A stretch of 26,694 nt of DNA from assembly GCA_018816485.1 (NCBI GenBank), contig JAHIVL010000057.1:1-26694 (forward strand), written 5' to 3'. Below, piece by piece: positions 7,495-16,405 of the stretch. The notes under the pieces are model-generated. The model was not told the DNA's origin, ran no database searches, and saw only the letters and a program-made list of their open reading frames with translations. The translations under genes were made by a program, and so were the position numbers. Position 1 is the stretch's first letter, and every line of letters starts with the position of its first letter. This DNA is from Patescibacteria group bacterium (lineage in GTDB: Bacteria > Patescibacteriota > Microgenomatia > UBA1400 > PJMF01).

Positions 7495-8586
7495 ATGAAA
7501 ATTGGAATTGATTGCCGACTGGCTGGTTCAAAACATGCGGGAATTGGTCGTTACATCGAGAGTTTAATTCTTAATTTACTAAAACTTCCCTCAAAAAATA
7601 GTTGGGTGTTATTTTTTTATGATGAAAATCAAGCCAAAGAAGTTCTCAAAAATCATTTCTTAGACAAAAATTTTGAAGTAATTATTGCTCCGATAAGTCA
7701 TTATTCATTAAAAGAACAAATCAAACTTCCCAAGATATTTAAATCAGCCAATCTTGACCTACTCCATGTTCCTCATTTTAATATTCCAATTTTCTATCAA
7801 GGAAAATTAATTGTTACAATTCATGATTTGCTTTGGCACGAATACAAAGGAGGATGCGCCACAACCTTAAGTCCTGTTAAATATTTTTTAAAATATTTTT
7901 TTTATAAAGTCATTACTAGAATTGCTGTAACCAGAGCAAAACAAATAATTGTTCCAGCAAAAACCATTATGGATACTGTAACTAAATTTTATCCATTCAC
8001 ATCCAGTAAGATTATTGTTATTAAAGAAGGTAGGAAAATTTGGAATAAAAAAATCACGCCCACAAAAAAGTTTAAAAAAACTTTATTATATGTTGGTTCT
8101 CTTTATCCTCACAAGAACATTAAAGTTGTTTTAAGATCTTTGATCAATCTACAAGATTATAAGTTACTAATTGTGGGTTCAAGAAAAATATTCAGAGACA
8201 AAGTCGAAACATTCATAAAGTATGAAAAAATAGAAGATAGAGTAACTTTTTTAGGTTTTCTAGATGATGAGAACCTTTCAAAACTATATACTCAAGTCAC
8301 AGCTTTGGTTCAACCTTCATTCTCCGAAGGTTTTGGATTGACAGGAGTTGAAGCCATGGCGCTTGGTACACCTATCTTAGCCTCAAATATTCCAATATTC
8401 CAGGAAATTTATCAAAATATAGCCTATTACTTTAGTCCTCATTCCGAATCATCGTTCTCAAGCGCTATTCATGAGCTTGAGTTAGATGATAAACAACGAG
8501 TCAAAAACGGAATAAAGTTATCAAAAACATACAGTTGGAAAAAAATGGCTCTAAAAACACTCGAGGTTTATAGTGTCATTCAATAA
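7495..8586 (+). CDS. Glycosyltransferase family 4 (mannosyltransferase-like, GT-B fold)
   Basis: A 363-residue GT4 enzyme. It begins MKIGIDCRLAGSKHAGIGRYIESL, the opening of mannosyltransferase-like GT4 proteins with the R-x4-GIGRY loop. VTIHDLLWHEY follows near residue 105. The donor domain has LLYVGSLYPHKNI, LLIVGSRK, VTFLGFLDDENLSKLYTQ and the complete E-x7-E site SEGFGLTGVEAMALGTPIL near residues 277-295. It would transfer a sugar, plausibly mannose given the mannose-1-phosphate guanylyltransferase nearby (inference). It follows a 69-bp gap with a promoter-like hexamer and inverted repeat, so it may start a new transcription unit. Its end overlaps the next gene by 14 bp. Confidence 0.9.
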   Translation: MKIGIDCRLAGSKHAGIGRYIESLILNLLKLPSKNSWVLFFYDENQAKEVLKNHFLDKNFEVIIAPISHYSLKEQIKLPKIFKSANLDLLHVPHFNIPIFYQGKLIVTIHDLLWHEYKGGCATTLSPVKYFLKYFFYKVITRIAVTRAKQIIVPAKTIMDTVTKFYPFTSSKIIVIKEGRKIWNKKITPTKKFKKTLLYVGSLYPHKNIKVVLRSLINLQDYKLLIVGSRKIFRDKVETFIKYEKIEDRVTFLGFLDDENLSKLYTQVTALVQPSFSEGFGLTGVEAMALGTPILASNIPIFQEIYQNIAYYFSPHSESSFSSAIHELELDDKQRVKNGIKLSKTYSWKKMALKTLEVYSVIQ

Positions 8587-9784
8587 ATCCACCACCCCCA
8601 AAGTTGCAATCATTTATGATAGAGTTAACACCTCTTACGGAGGAGCAGAACACGTTCTCAAAACAATCGGTGATATATTTCCTAATGCACCGCTTTTTAC
8701 ATCTGTTTACTCTAAAGAAATCGCTTCTTGGGCCAACTCATTTAAAATAACGACAACTTATTTACAAAAAATTAGTTTCCTTAGGAACAGACATCAATTA
8801 ATAGCTTCTTTAATGCCAATGGCTTTCGAGTCTCTTAATTTAAATGATTATGACATCATCATTTCTGTTTCCAGCGCTGAAGCCAAAGGTGTTCTAACAA
8901 AACCCAATCAACTCCATATTTGCTACATGCTCACACCAACAAGATATATTTATTCTCATAGAAAAGAATATTTATCTTCTAAAAAAATTTTAAGCTGGCC
9001 AATAATTAAACAACTAGCCAACCTAATGCTCAACTATCTTGAATGGTGGGATAAAGTAGCTGCTTATAAACCAGACCTAATTATCCCTATTTCCAATTTA
9101 GTTAAAAATAGAATTAAGGAGTTTTACTCGATTAGTTCAGAATCTGTAATTTATCCAGCTGCTAACATTGCACCAAGAAAAACTATTAAAAAAAAAGTGA
9201 GTGTTTCTTACTACCTTAGTATTTCTAGATTAGTAGATTATAAAAAAGTTGATCTAAGCATTAAAGCCGCATTAAAACTAAATAAATTCTTAGTTGTTGT
9301 AGGCACTGGAATTCAGGAAAATGAACTCAAAAAGATTTCCTCCGACCAATGGACCGAAAAAATGCAGAACGAGCCAATTACCTCTCTTCTGAATAGAGCT
9401 AAAAAGCAAAATACTAAAATCATTTTTACAAAAAACTTATCCGAACAAGACGTAAATTTTTTGTTATCCAACTGCAAAGCAGTGATAATGCCAGGAGAAG
9501 AAGATTTCGGTATAACTGGACTTGAAGCGAGTATTTTTGGCAAACCTGTGATAGTATTTTATACGAGTGGAGTTTCCGAACTACTTGAAAATGGAGTTGA
9601 TTCTATTTTCATCAAAGAAGAAACCGAACAGCAAGTGATAGAGGCAATAATAAAATTAGAAAAAACTAATTTTAATAAGAGACTTATAGAAACAAGAGCC
9701 AAACATCACAGTGTGGAGAAATTTAAGAATCAGTTTAAGAACAAAGTAATCGAAAGTTGGAAGAACTTTAGTTTGGACAGTTAA
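8573..9784 (+). CDS. Glycosyltransferase family 4 (WbaZ-like mannosyltransferase candidate)
   Basis: A 403-residue GT-B glycosyltransferase. Near residue 10 is IIYDRVNTSYGGAEHVLKTI, the glycine-rich acceptor loop. Near residue 120, CYMLTPTRYIYSHR resembles the HTPxRY segment of WbaZ-type mannosyltransferases. The donor site is GEEDFGITGLEASIFGKPVIV near residue 307, with both Glu residues of E-x7-E. A GTG start at 8573 is used: GAGG lies about 6 nt upstream, and the gene overlaps the preceding GT4 by 14 bp. The gene for GDP-mannose synthesis follows 9 bp downstream, which supports, but does not prove, mannose as the donor sugar. Confidence 0.9.
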   Translation: MSFNKSTTPKVAIIYDRVNTSYGGAEHVLKTIGDIFPNAPLFTSVYSKEIASWANSFKITTTYLQKISFLRNRHQLIASLMPMAFESLNLNDYDIIISVSSAEAKGVLTKPNQLHICYMLTPTRYIYSHRKEYLSSKKILSWPIIKQLANLMLNYLEWWDKVAAYKPDLIIPISNLVKNRIKEFYSISSESVIYPAANIAPRKTIKKKVSVSYYLSISRLVDYKKVDLSIKAALKLNKFLVVVGTGIQENELKKISSDQWTEKMQNEPITSLLNRAKKQNTKIIFTKNLSEQDVNFLLSNCKAVIMPGEEDFGITGLEASIFGKPVIVFYTSGVSELLENGVDSIFIKEETEQQVIEAIIKLEKTNFNKRLIETRAKHHSVEKFKNQFKNKVIESWKNFSLDS

Positions 9785-9793
9785 AAGGACTTT

Positions 9794-10897
9794 ATGTCAT
9801 ATTTAGATCATACATATTCTGTAATTCTAGCCGGTGGTGGCGGAACAAGACTTTGGCCAAAGTCAAGAATAAAAACTCCAAAGCAATTTTTGAAAATTCT
9901 TAATAAAGAAACAATGATTCAGATAACTGCATCTAGAATCACCAGCATAATTCCTTGGGAAAGGGTGATAGTTGTAACAAACAAACTTTATAAAGATGAA
10001 GTTAGCAAACAACTACCAAATGTCCCAGTTGCAAATATTATTTCTGAACCAATTAAAAAAGATACTGCTCTGGCCATGCTAGTAGGAACTCTTTATGCAA
10101 AATCAAAAGATCCCGAGGCAGTAATTATCAACTTAGCTTCAGATCATGTTGTAACCGACTATGTTGAGTTTACAAAAGTAATGAAATTGGCAGCAAAAAC
10201 TGCAAAAGAAAATGATTATCTGGTTACGGTTGGAATCTCACCGACTAGACCTTCCACCGGGTTTGGTTATATTAGAATTGGTCATGATTTAGAAAGACTA
10301 GATAAAGGATTATCTTTATTTAAAGTTGACAGTTTCACAGAAAAACCAAATGAAGCCACTGCTAGAGGATTCATATCTACTGGAAAATACTATTGGAATG
10401 CGAATATGTATGTTTGGTCGGCAGCGGTTTTGGAAAAAGCTTTCAAAACCCACATGCACGAAATGTATCAGCTGACTAGTAAACTTTCGAGTCTAAACTC
10501 AAAAGAGTTTCACTCATCATTAAAATCAATATATGATCAAGCTGAAACGATATCAATTGATTATGCTATCTCAGAAAAAGCAGACAACCTCGTCTTAATA
10601 CCAGGAGATTTTGGATGGGACGATGTTGGAGACTGGAAAATAGTTTACGATTTAGAAAAAAAAGATTCTGAAGGAAATGTTGTGATTGGAGATCAAGAAC
10701 CAAAAAATATTATTATGGTTGATTCAAGTAATAATTTGATACAGACAAATGGAAGATTAGTTAGTTTAGTAGGGGTTGAAGATATGATTGTGATTGACAC
10801 AGAAGAAATTTTATTGATAATGCCTAAATCTAAGAGTCAAGATGTTAAAAAAATAGTTAGTAAATTAAAAGAAGAAAAAAAACAAAAATATCTATAA
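9794..10897 (+). CDS. manC: Mannose-1-phosphate guanylyltransferase
   Basis: A 367-residue nucleotidyltransferase that makes GDP-mannose from GTP and mannose-1-phosphate. The N-terminal signature is VILAGGGGTRLWPKSRIKTP, with PKQFLKI next. SDHVV near residue 116 supplies the metal-binding Asp, GFGYIRIG and FTEKPNEATA bind the sugar, and YYWNANMYVW and the C-terminal GDFGWDDVGDW are typical of ManC/GMP-type enzymes. The length equals the single-domain form; the phosphomannose isomerase domain of two-domain ManC proteins is absent. The start at 9794 has AAAAGGA just upstream. It sits between the GT4 pair and the sugar-1-phosphate transferase and so feeds this pathway. Confidence 0.93.
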   Translation: MSYLDHTYSVILAGGGGTRLWPKSRIKTPKQFLKILNKETMIQITASRITSIIPWERVIVVTNKLYKDEVSKQLPNVPVANIISEPIKKDTALAMLVGTLYAKSKDPEAVIINLASDHVVTDYVEFTKVMKLAAKTAKENDYLVTVGISPTRPSTGFGYIRIGHDLERLDKGLSLFKVDSFTEKPNEATARGFISTGKYYWNANMYVWSAAVLEKAFKTHMHEMYQLTSKLSSLNSKEFHSSLKSIYDQAETISIDYAISEKADNLVLIPGDFGWDDVGDWKIVYDLEKKDSEGNVVIGDQEPKNIIMVDSSNNLIQTNGRLVSLVGVEDMIVIDTEEILLIMPKSKSQDVKKIVSKLKEEKKQKYL

Positions 10898-10899
10898 TC

Positions 10900-11520
10900 A
10901 TGAATTACGCTCAACAAAAAAGAATACTTGATGTGACCTCTGCTTTAGTTCTATCTATAGTATTTCTACCCATTTGGTTCATCGTTCCAATCATGATCTA
11001 TCTTGATTCAGGTTTCCCAATAATTTTTAAACACAAAAGACTCGGACTGAATGGTAAAGAATTTTATCTATACAAATTTAGATCAATGGTTCCAGACGCT
11101 GATGAGATACTCCACAAACATGATAAAAAAATGTTAAATAAATTTAGAAAAGGTGACTGGAAAATTAAGAATGATCCAAGAATTACCACATTAGGTAAGG
11201 CTTTACGGTCACTAACAATTGATGAATTTCCTCAAATCTATAATGTGCTTAAGGGAGAAATGAGTATGATTGGACCAAGAGCCTACGTACAAAAAGAGTT
11301 TGACGAACAAACGAAAAAATATCCACAAACTAAAAAATACAAAGAAATTATCCTCTCAGTCAAACCTGGAATAACTGGTCCTTGGCAAACCTCAGGTAGA
11401 AATGAAATTCCTTTTAACATCAGAGCAAAAATGGATGCCAACTATGCCAAACAAAAATCAATTCTTAGGGATCTACATATCATGATAAAAACTCCTATGG
11501 CAATGATTTCCAAGTGGTAA
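10900..11520 (+). CDS. Undecaprenyl-phosphate sugar-1-phosphate transferase (initiating enzyme, WcaJ/WbaP catalytic domain)
   Basis: A 206-residue monotopic membrane enzyme that starts glycan assembly by moving a sugar-1-phosphate from a UDP-sugar to undecaprenyl phosphate. The N-terminal hydrophobic helix is at residues 9-31 (KRILDVTSALVLSIVFLP...). Then come the conserved HKRLGLNGKEFYLYKFRSM, DPRITTLGKALR, the catalytic-type DEFPQIYNVLKGEMSMIGPR, and KPGITGPWQTSGRN. Its length matches the short, catalytic-core-only form; there is no extra four-helix N-terminal region as in WbaP. It begins 2 bp after manC and is clearly co-transcribed. The UDP-sugar is unknown; UDP-glucose or UDP-galactose are common in this family, and galU is present at 16467. 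Confidence 0.92.
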   Translation: MNYAQQKRILDVTSALVLSIVFLPIWFIVPIMIYLDSGFPIIFKHKRLGLNGKEFYLYKFRSMVPDADEILHKHDKKMLNKFRKGDWKIKNDPRITTLGKALRSLTIDEFPQIYNVLKGEMSMIGPRAYVQKEFDEQTKKYPQTKKYKEIILSVKPGITGPWQTSGRNEIPFNIRAKMDANYAKQKSILRDLHIMIKTPMAMISKW

Positions 11521-11535
11521 TTCACACTAGAATTT

Positions 11536-11544
11536 TGTTATACT
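11536..11544 (+). promoter_or_regulatory. Extended -10 promoter giving a nearly leaderless mRNA
   Basis: TGTTATACT matches the extended -10 form TG-n-TATAAT in 8 of 9 positions. Seven bases separate it from the ATG at 11552, so transcription would begin at or 1 nt before the start codon. No Shine-Dalgarno sequence is present. No -35 box is visible, which an extended -10 can tolerate. Confidence 0.5.
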
Positions 11545-11551
11545 GCTAAAT

Positions 11552-13540
11552 ATGTTAAAAAATGATGAAGTTCAAGACATATCTTCAATGGAATTTGCTC
11601 CAAAAACAGAGCCTGCCATGAGTCTGAAAAAAACAAGTTTAAAGACAAAAATAGCTTTATACTTTACCAACCATCCAAAAATGAAACCTATATTAATGGG
11701 TATGGGCATATTTCTACTCTTATTAATATCAGTTACCTCAGTTTTAGCTTTTAAAACCTACAAGACTGTTGGCGAAATTAAAGATAAAGCAAATGTTCTT
11801 CAAACCAAAACTTTGGAAACTTATGCATTGTTTAAGGATCAAAATCTTCCTGCCGTAGAAGAAAGTCTCAATCAAATCGACAAAGAACTTGCGGAAACAA
11901 AAGATATTTATTCTGAGTTAGCCTTTTATTCATATATACCATTTGTAAAAAACTACTATAACGATGGCCTTCACGCATTCAGTGCAGCCCAATCAGGTCT
12001 TTCTGCTGGAAAAAAGTCTATTGAAGCTATTGCGCCCTATGCAGACGTTTTAGGATTTTCTGGTGAAGGTTCTTTTACTGGAGGAACAACTGAAGACAGA
12101 TTAAAAGTAATTTTAGAAACCTTAGATAAAATTTCTCCAATTCTTGACGATATTACTAATGACTTAAAAGTTGTGGAGTCAGAGCTATCGTTAATTAATC
12201 CAGAAAAATATCCCGAAGTTTTAAAAGAATTCGAAATTCGATCAAGTATTGTTAAAGCTCAAGAACTGAGCTCAGGGGCTGTAATAGCACTAACTGAGTT
12301 TAGACCAGTAATTGAAGAACTCCCCAGTGTAGCTGGAGCAGGGGACACGCGAAAAAAATACCTCATCCTATTTCAAAATGATAATGAATTAAGACCAACT
12401 GGTGGATTTTTAACTGCCTATGCTGTAATTAATGTTGACAACGGAAAAGTGGAAGCAGAATCATCTAATGACATTTATGAACTTGATCAGAAATTTACTA
12501 AAAAAATAGCTATTCCTAAAGAGCTTGGCAGATATTTAACCACGGAAAAATATTGGCATCTTCGAGATATGAATATTTCCCCTGATCTAAAATTATCAAT
12601 GGACGTCTTTTTTGAAAATTATTTAACAGTACCAAACGAGGCAAAGGAAATCGATGGCATCATCACAATTGACACACATTTTTTAACTAACTTGATGAAA
12701 GTCTTAGGACCAGTTGAAGTTCCTGGGTATGGAACCTTCAGTGCAGAAAATGATCCAAGATGCGATTGTCCTCAAATAATCTATGTTCTTTCAGAAATTA
12801 TTACACGTCCAACTCCTTATTTAAGAGACGACAGAAAAGGAATTCTAGGTCCGCTAATGAGATCATTACTGACAAAAGCATATACCGCACCTAAACAAAC
12901 ATGGCCAGAATTATTTAAAACTGGATTCGACAGCATTCAAAATAGACACGCTCAATTTTACTTTATTGATGAAAAAGCACAAACTGCTGCCGAACTTGCT
13001 AATGTTGCCGGCAGAATGATTCCCCCAGATGACGGTAGTGACTTCTTGGCTATCATTAATGCCAACCTTGGTGGAGCTAAATCAAATTTATTTATTGATT
13101 ATGATGTTGTTCAAACAGTCACTACCCCTGAGAATGGCATGTTAGAAAAAACGGTTGAAATCACTTATAGAAACACTCATGAGGCAGACAATTGCAATCT
13201 AGAAGCTGGAAAACTATGTTTGAATTCTACGCTTAAAGATTGGACAAGACTTTATGTCCCCGAAGGCTCTGAGTTGCTCACTTCCCAAGGTTTCTTGGAA
13301 GACGCAAACGTCTATGATGAAAATGGCTTCACTGTCATTGATGGTTTCTTTACACTCGAACCAATGGCTACTGCTAAATTAAAGTTTGTTTATAAAATTC
13401 CATATACCAATAATGAGAATTATAAAGTCACGATATGGAAACAAGGCGGAGTAGAACAATTCGAAACTCTAATGGATGTAACTGGTGGACAAGAAAAAAT
13501 TATTGTCCAAAAAGACACTACTTATGAAACTTTCTTTTAA
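11552..13540 (+). CDS. DUF4012 membrane-anchored protein
   Basis: A 662-residue protein with a cytoplasmic N-terminus (about 45 residues), one transmembrane helix (about 46-68, GMGIFLLLLISVTSVLAF) and a large exported part. A helical region (about 75-260) is followed by the DUF4012 core: YLILFQNDNELRPTGGF near residue 270, then DIYELDQ and the region containing NISPDLKLSMDVF. Two Cys pairs (RCDC near 404; CNLEAGKLC near 550) could form disulphides. DUF4012 proteins are frequent in Patescibacteria and Actinobacteria near surface-polysaccharide genes; their biochemical role is not established. It directly follows the glycan cluster but has its own extended -10 box. Its 3' end overlaps recO by 17 bp. 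Confidence 0.85.
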   Translation: MLKNDEVQDISSMEFAPKTEPAMSLKKTSLKTKIALYFTNHPKMKPILMGMGIFLLLLISVTSVLAFKTYKTVGEIKDKANVLQTKTLETYALFKDQNLPAVEESLNQIDKELAETKDIYSELAFYSYIPFVKNYYNDGLHAFSAAQSGLSAGKKSIEAIAPYADVLGFSGEGSFTGGTTEDRLKVILETLDKISPILDDITNDLKVVESELSLINPEKYPEVLKEFEIRSSIVKAQELSSGAVIALTEFRPVIEELPSVAGAGDTRKKYLILFQNDNELRPTGGFLTAYAVINVDNGKVEAESSNDIYELDQKFTKKIAIPKELGRYLTTEKYWHLRDMNISPDLKLSMDVFFENYLTVPNEAKEIDGIITIDTHFLTNLMKVLGPVEVPGYGTFSAENDPRCDCPQIIYVLSEIITRPTPYLRDDRKGILGPLMRSLLTKAYTAPKQTWPELFKTGFDSIQNRHAQFYFIDEKAQTAAELANVAGRMIPPDDGSDFLAIINANLGGAKSNLFIDYDVVQTVTTPENGMLEKTVEITYRNTHEADNCNLEAGKLCLNSTLKDWTRLYVPEGSELLTSQGFLEDANVYDENGFTVIDGFFTLEPMATAKLKFVYKIPYTNNENYKVTIWKQGGVEQFETLMDVTGGQEKIIVQKDTTYETFF

Positions 13541-14072
13541 GACATTTTCTACAAAGGGTATTGTTTTAAAAAGAGTTAACGTCGGAGAAACTGATCGAAT
13601 GATAAACTTACTGACTCAAGAATACGGAAAATTGACTTGTGTGGCTAAAGGAGTTAGAAAAATTAAGTCGAGTAATAGGGCATATTTGGAGCCAGGAAAC
13701 TTGATTAACGCCTTCATGATCAGGACCAAATCTCTACCTCTCTTAACTCAAGTCATACTCATCGATGATTGTTCAAAAATGAAGCAGACTTTGGGTTCTT
13801 TTAGACAGCTATCTCAAATGCTAGAAATATTTGAAAAATTATTTGTTGAACAAGAACTTGAACAAGAAATATTTTCAAAAGTACTTAATTTGAGGAAAAA
13901 GATTTCATCTAGCACTGCCTCAAGAATATTTGTAAAAAAGACACTGACAGAAATAATCACTGGCCTGGGATTTCAAGATCCAAAGGATTCAAAATACTTG
14001 ACAATAACTGATTATATTTCTGCTCTTTCTGATAGAAAAATGAAGAGCTTTGATTACTTAAATGTTAAATAA
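13524..14072 (+). CDS. recO: DNA repair protein RecO, short form
   Basis: RecO works with RecR to load RecA onto single-stranded DNA coated with SSB. The start MKLSFKTFSTKGIVLKRVNVG leads into the OB-fold: GETDRMINLLTQEYGKLTCVAKGVRK is the family's N-terminal pattern. The helical middle has FEKLFVEQELEQEIF. I chose the ATG at 13524 because it gives the family's usual N-terminus. The same frame is open to a GTG at 13485, which would add 13 Lys-rich residues. At 182 residues it is shorter than the usual roughly 240, and I see no C-terminal Cys zinc site. It overlaps the DUF4012 gene by 17 bp and precedes glycyl-tRNA synthetase, a recO-glyQ/glyS neighbourhood also seen in other bacteria. Confidence 0.85.
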   Translation: MKLSFKTFSTKGIVLKRVNVGETDRMINLLTQEYGKLTCVAKGVRKIKSSNRAYLEPGNLINAFMIRTKSLPLLTQVILIDDCSKMKQTLGSFRQLSQMLEIFEKLFVEQELEQEIFSKVLNLRKKISSSTASRIFVKKTLTEIITGLGFQDPKDSKYLTITDYISALSDRKMKSFDYLNVK

Positions 14073-14106
14073 TCTAAAAAAATGACCTAAAAAAACCTGA
14101 TACAAG

Positions 14107-14146
14107 GTGAATCGCTCTAGCGAGAGAAGGTAGCCTGGGCTATAAT
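14107..14146 (+). promoter_or_regulatory. Promoter -10 box and GTGAAT...GCGAGAG motif before glycyl-tRNA synthetase
   Basis: The 83-bp gap after recO contains TATAAT (14141-14146), 9 nt before the ATG at 14156, predicting an mRNA with a leader of only a few bases. No good -35 box is seen. Upstream lie a small hairpin, TCGC[TCTA]GCGA (14112-14123), and the motif GTGAAT (14107-14112) ... GCGAGAG (14120-14126), which recurs in the apex of the two long hairpins at 16403 and 19220. I do not see a T-box: the leader after the -10 box is far too short. Confidence 0.5.
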
Positions 14147-14155
14147 AACTTTCAT

Positions 14156-15586
14156 ATGCCTGAAAATAACACTCAACCAGAATCGCAACCAACACTAGAA
14201 GAAATTACTAGTCTTGCAAAAAGACGTGGTTTTGTCTACCAAACCTCAGCAATTTATGGCGGACTTGCCAATTCATATGATTACGGGCCACTTGGGTGTG
14301 AGCTACTTAGAAATATTAAAAACGAGTGGTGGAATGAGTTTGTAACCAAGCGCCCAGATATGGTTGGAATTGATTCTCAAATCTTGCTTCACCCAAAAAC
14401 TTGGGTGGCTTCTGGACATGTTGGTTCATTTAGTGATCCTTTAGTTGATGATATAGTCACAAAAAAACGCTATAGAGCAGATCACTTAATCGAAGAATGG
14501 GCTCAGCGCCAACTTAAAAAAGGCAAAGAAGAATGGAAAGATTTTGCTATCGAAGATCTTGATATTGAAACAATGGCTAAGTTTATCAAAAAACACGAGA
14601 TATTAAGTCCTGATGGAAATAAGGTTACAGCTCCCAAATCATTTGACTTATTATTTGAAACTTCAATTGGTACCATTGCCGGCGAAAAATCAATAATTTA
14701 TTTGCGCGGAGAAACAGCTCAAGGAATTTTCACCAATTTTAGTCAGATATTAGATTCAACTAGAATTCAGTTGCCTTTCGGCATTGGTCAAATTGGAAAA
14801 AGCTTTAGAAATGAAATTACCACCGGACAATTTATCTTTAGAACTCTTGAGTTAGAACTAGCAGAAATTGAATACTTCTTTAATCCTGAAGATCAAAATT
14901 GGCAAGAACTTATGGAAAAATGGAAGCAACAAATGATGACTTTTGCTGTAAATACCCTAGGTGTAAAAACCGAGAATTTAAGATGGAGGAGACATTCTGA
15001 CAGTGAGAGAAGTTTTTACAGTAAAGACACCTATGATTTAGATTACAATTTCTCTTTTGGTTGGAAAGAACTTTGGGGAATAGCCTACAGAACGGACTAC
15101 GACCTAAAACAACATATGGAACATTCGGGCCAATCGCTAGAATATAGAGATCCGCACACTGGTGCAGTTTTTGTACCACACGTTATGGAACCAGCGCTAG
15201 GAATCGGCAGAGCATTGCTAATGGTACTAACAGATACTTACTATAAAGATGAAGAAAAAAATCGAATAGTTTTAAAATTGAAACCTTCACTTGCTCCTTA
15301 CAAGATAGCAGTATTTCCATTAGTTAAAAATAAACCAGAAATTGTTGCTCAAGCCCAAGAATTGTTTAAGGTGCTCGGTCAAAAATTTGCTTGTACTTGG
15401 GATTCCAGAGGAAATATTGGGAAAAGATATCTTTATCAAGACGAAATTGGTACGCCATTCTGCATTACAGTTGATTATCAAACCTTAGAAGACAAAACTG
15501 TAACGATTAGAAACAGAGATACTACTGAACAAACCAGAATACCAATAGAAAAACTTGAAAACTACATAGAATCCATGCTAAAGTAA
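14156..15586 (+). CDS. glyS: Glycine--tRNA ligase, single-chain alpha2 (eukaryal/archaeal-type) class II enzyme
   Basis: A 476-residue synthetase that charges tRNA-Gly. It begins EEITSLAKRRGFVYQTSAIYGGLANSYDYGPLG, the catalytic-domain opening with motif 1. Further landmarks are the glycine-binding RGETAQGIFTNF near residue 183, motif 2 (GKSFRNEITTGQFIFRT near 222), ELAEIEYFF, EYRDPHTG, and motif 3 (EPALGIGRALLMVL near 346). The C-terminal anticodon-binding domain starts at LAPYKIAVFPLVKNK and has the family pattern GKRYLYQDEIGTPFCITVDY. The length is normal for the bacterial form of this type, with no WHEP extension. It is not the alpha2beta2 GlyQ/GlyS type. It is read from its own -10 box and is followed 6 bp later by a membrane-anchored unknown. 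Confidence 0.95.
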   Translation: MPENNTQPESQPTLEEITSLAKRRGFVYQTSAIYGGLANSYDYGPLGCELLRNIKNEWWNEFVTKRPDMVGIDSQILLHPKTWVASGHVGSFSDPLVDDIVTKKRYRADHLIEEWAQRQLKKGKEEWKDFAIEDLDIETMAKFIKKHEILSPDGNKVTAPKSFDLLFETSIGTIAGEKSIIYLRGETAQGIFTNFSQILDSTRIQLPFGIGQIGKSFRNEITTGQFIFRTLELELAEIEYFFNPEDQNWQELMEKWKQQMMTFAVNTLGVKTENLRWRRHSDSERSFYSKDTYDLDYNFSFGWKELWGIAYRTDYDLKQHMEHSGQSLEYRDPHTGAVFVPHVMEPALGIGRALLMVLTDTYYKDEEKNRIVLKLKPSLAPYKIAVFPLVKNKPEIVAQAQELFKVLGQKFACTWDSRGNIGKRYLYQDEIGTPFCITVDYQTLEDKTVTIRNRDTTEQTRIPIEKLENYIESMLK

Positions 15587-15592
15587 GGTTCT

Positions 15593-16405
15593 ATGAAAAA
15601 TTTGAAAACCCCCAATAAAAAAGTCCTTGTAATTGTTGGAGTTCTTCTGCTGGCTGTTGGAATTGGAATCTTTGCAAAATCTAAATCAAAAACTACCGTC
15701 GTAATTGAAGAACCAAAACTAAAAAAAACCAAAATTACTGAACCTTTAAATATAATTGACGTTGGTGATAGACCTTATATAGTAATTTCACCAAACTCGG
15801 ATGGCAAAAACATTACCATTGCGGTCAATACTGTAAAGAAGGATTCCTCGGCCGTTGACTATGAACTTGAATACCAAGCAGGATCTTTATTACAAGGTGT
15901 CTTTGGTTCAATCGAGCTAGGTAAGTTGCCCGCAAGCACAAAACAGCTTTTAGGCAGTTGTAGTGCCGGTGGCGCTTGCACTTATCATAAAGACGTAACT
16001 GGAGGACATTTAACAACTAGATTTAATGGCAGCGAAAACTACGCACTTAAATCTGAATGGAAATATATCGAGAACAAAGAAAGTGGAGATGCCCTAAGTT
16101 CGAGAGACGCCAAATTTCAAATTTCTTCTCCAAAACTAGAAAGTGTTAGATTGGCTGTTGTTTTCAACTCACCAGGATACCCCGAAAAGCTTAGTGGCAA
16201 AGTAGTTTCCGATCCCTACTCGTTGCAAACTATTCCTACAGTTACTGGTACCGCCACACTCACCATGAGAGCAATGGAAGAAGGGGAGCTCGTAATAATG
16301 GGCTGGAATGGCTCACAGTGGACTGAGTTTACTGGAACTGTTGAAGGAAAATCTGTTACTGCAGAAGTGGAGTTGATGGAGTTGTACGTTGTCGTAATTC
16401 TGTAG
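15593..16405 (+). CDS. Membrane-anchored exported protein of unknown function
   Basis: A 270-residue protein that I do not recognise. A basic N-terminus (KNLKTPNKK) leads into a transmembrane or signal-anchor helix at about residues 10-28 (VLVIVGVLLLAVGIGIF), followed by a Lys/Thr-rich stalk. The rest (60-270) looks beta-rich and exported, with two Cys (CSAGGAC, about residues 123-128) close enough to form a disulphide. The C-terminal third reads like a repeat-type beta domain (TGTATLTMRAMEEGELVIMGWNGSQWTEFTGTVEGK). It has AAGG about 7 nt before the ATG and a 6-bp gap to glycyl-tRNA synthetase, so it is probably co-transcribed with it. The stop codon is the first part of a long hairpin stem. 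Confidence 0.8.
   Translation: MKNLKTPNKKVLVIVGVLLLAVGIGIFAKSKSKTTVVIEEPKLKKTKITEPLNIIDVGDRPYIVISPNSDGKNITIAVNTVKKDSSAVDYELEYQAGSLLQGVFGSIELGKLPASTKQLLGSCSAGGACTYHKDVTGGHLTTRFNGSENYALKSEWKYIENKESGDALSSRDAKFQISSPKLESVRLAVVFNSPGYPEKLSGKVVSDPYSLQTIPTVTGTATLTMRAMEEGELVIMGWNGSQWTEFTGTVEGKSVTAEVELMELYVVVIL

Noticed and set aside
13485..13523. GTG start for RecO at 13485
   Set aside because: It would overlap DUF4012 by 56 bp and add a Lys-rich stretch not found in RecO; the ATG at 13524 gives the normal N-terminus.
14073..14155. T-box riboswitch upstream of glycyl-tRNA synthetase
   Set aside because: No GGTGG-type T-box bulge or specifier stem is present, and the -10 box leaves almost no leader RNA.
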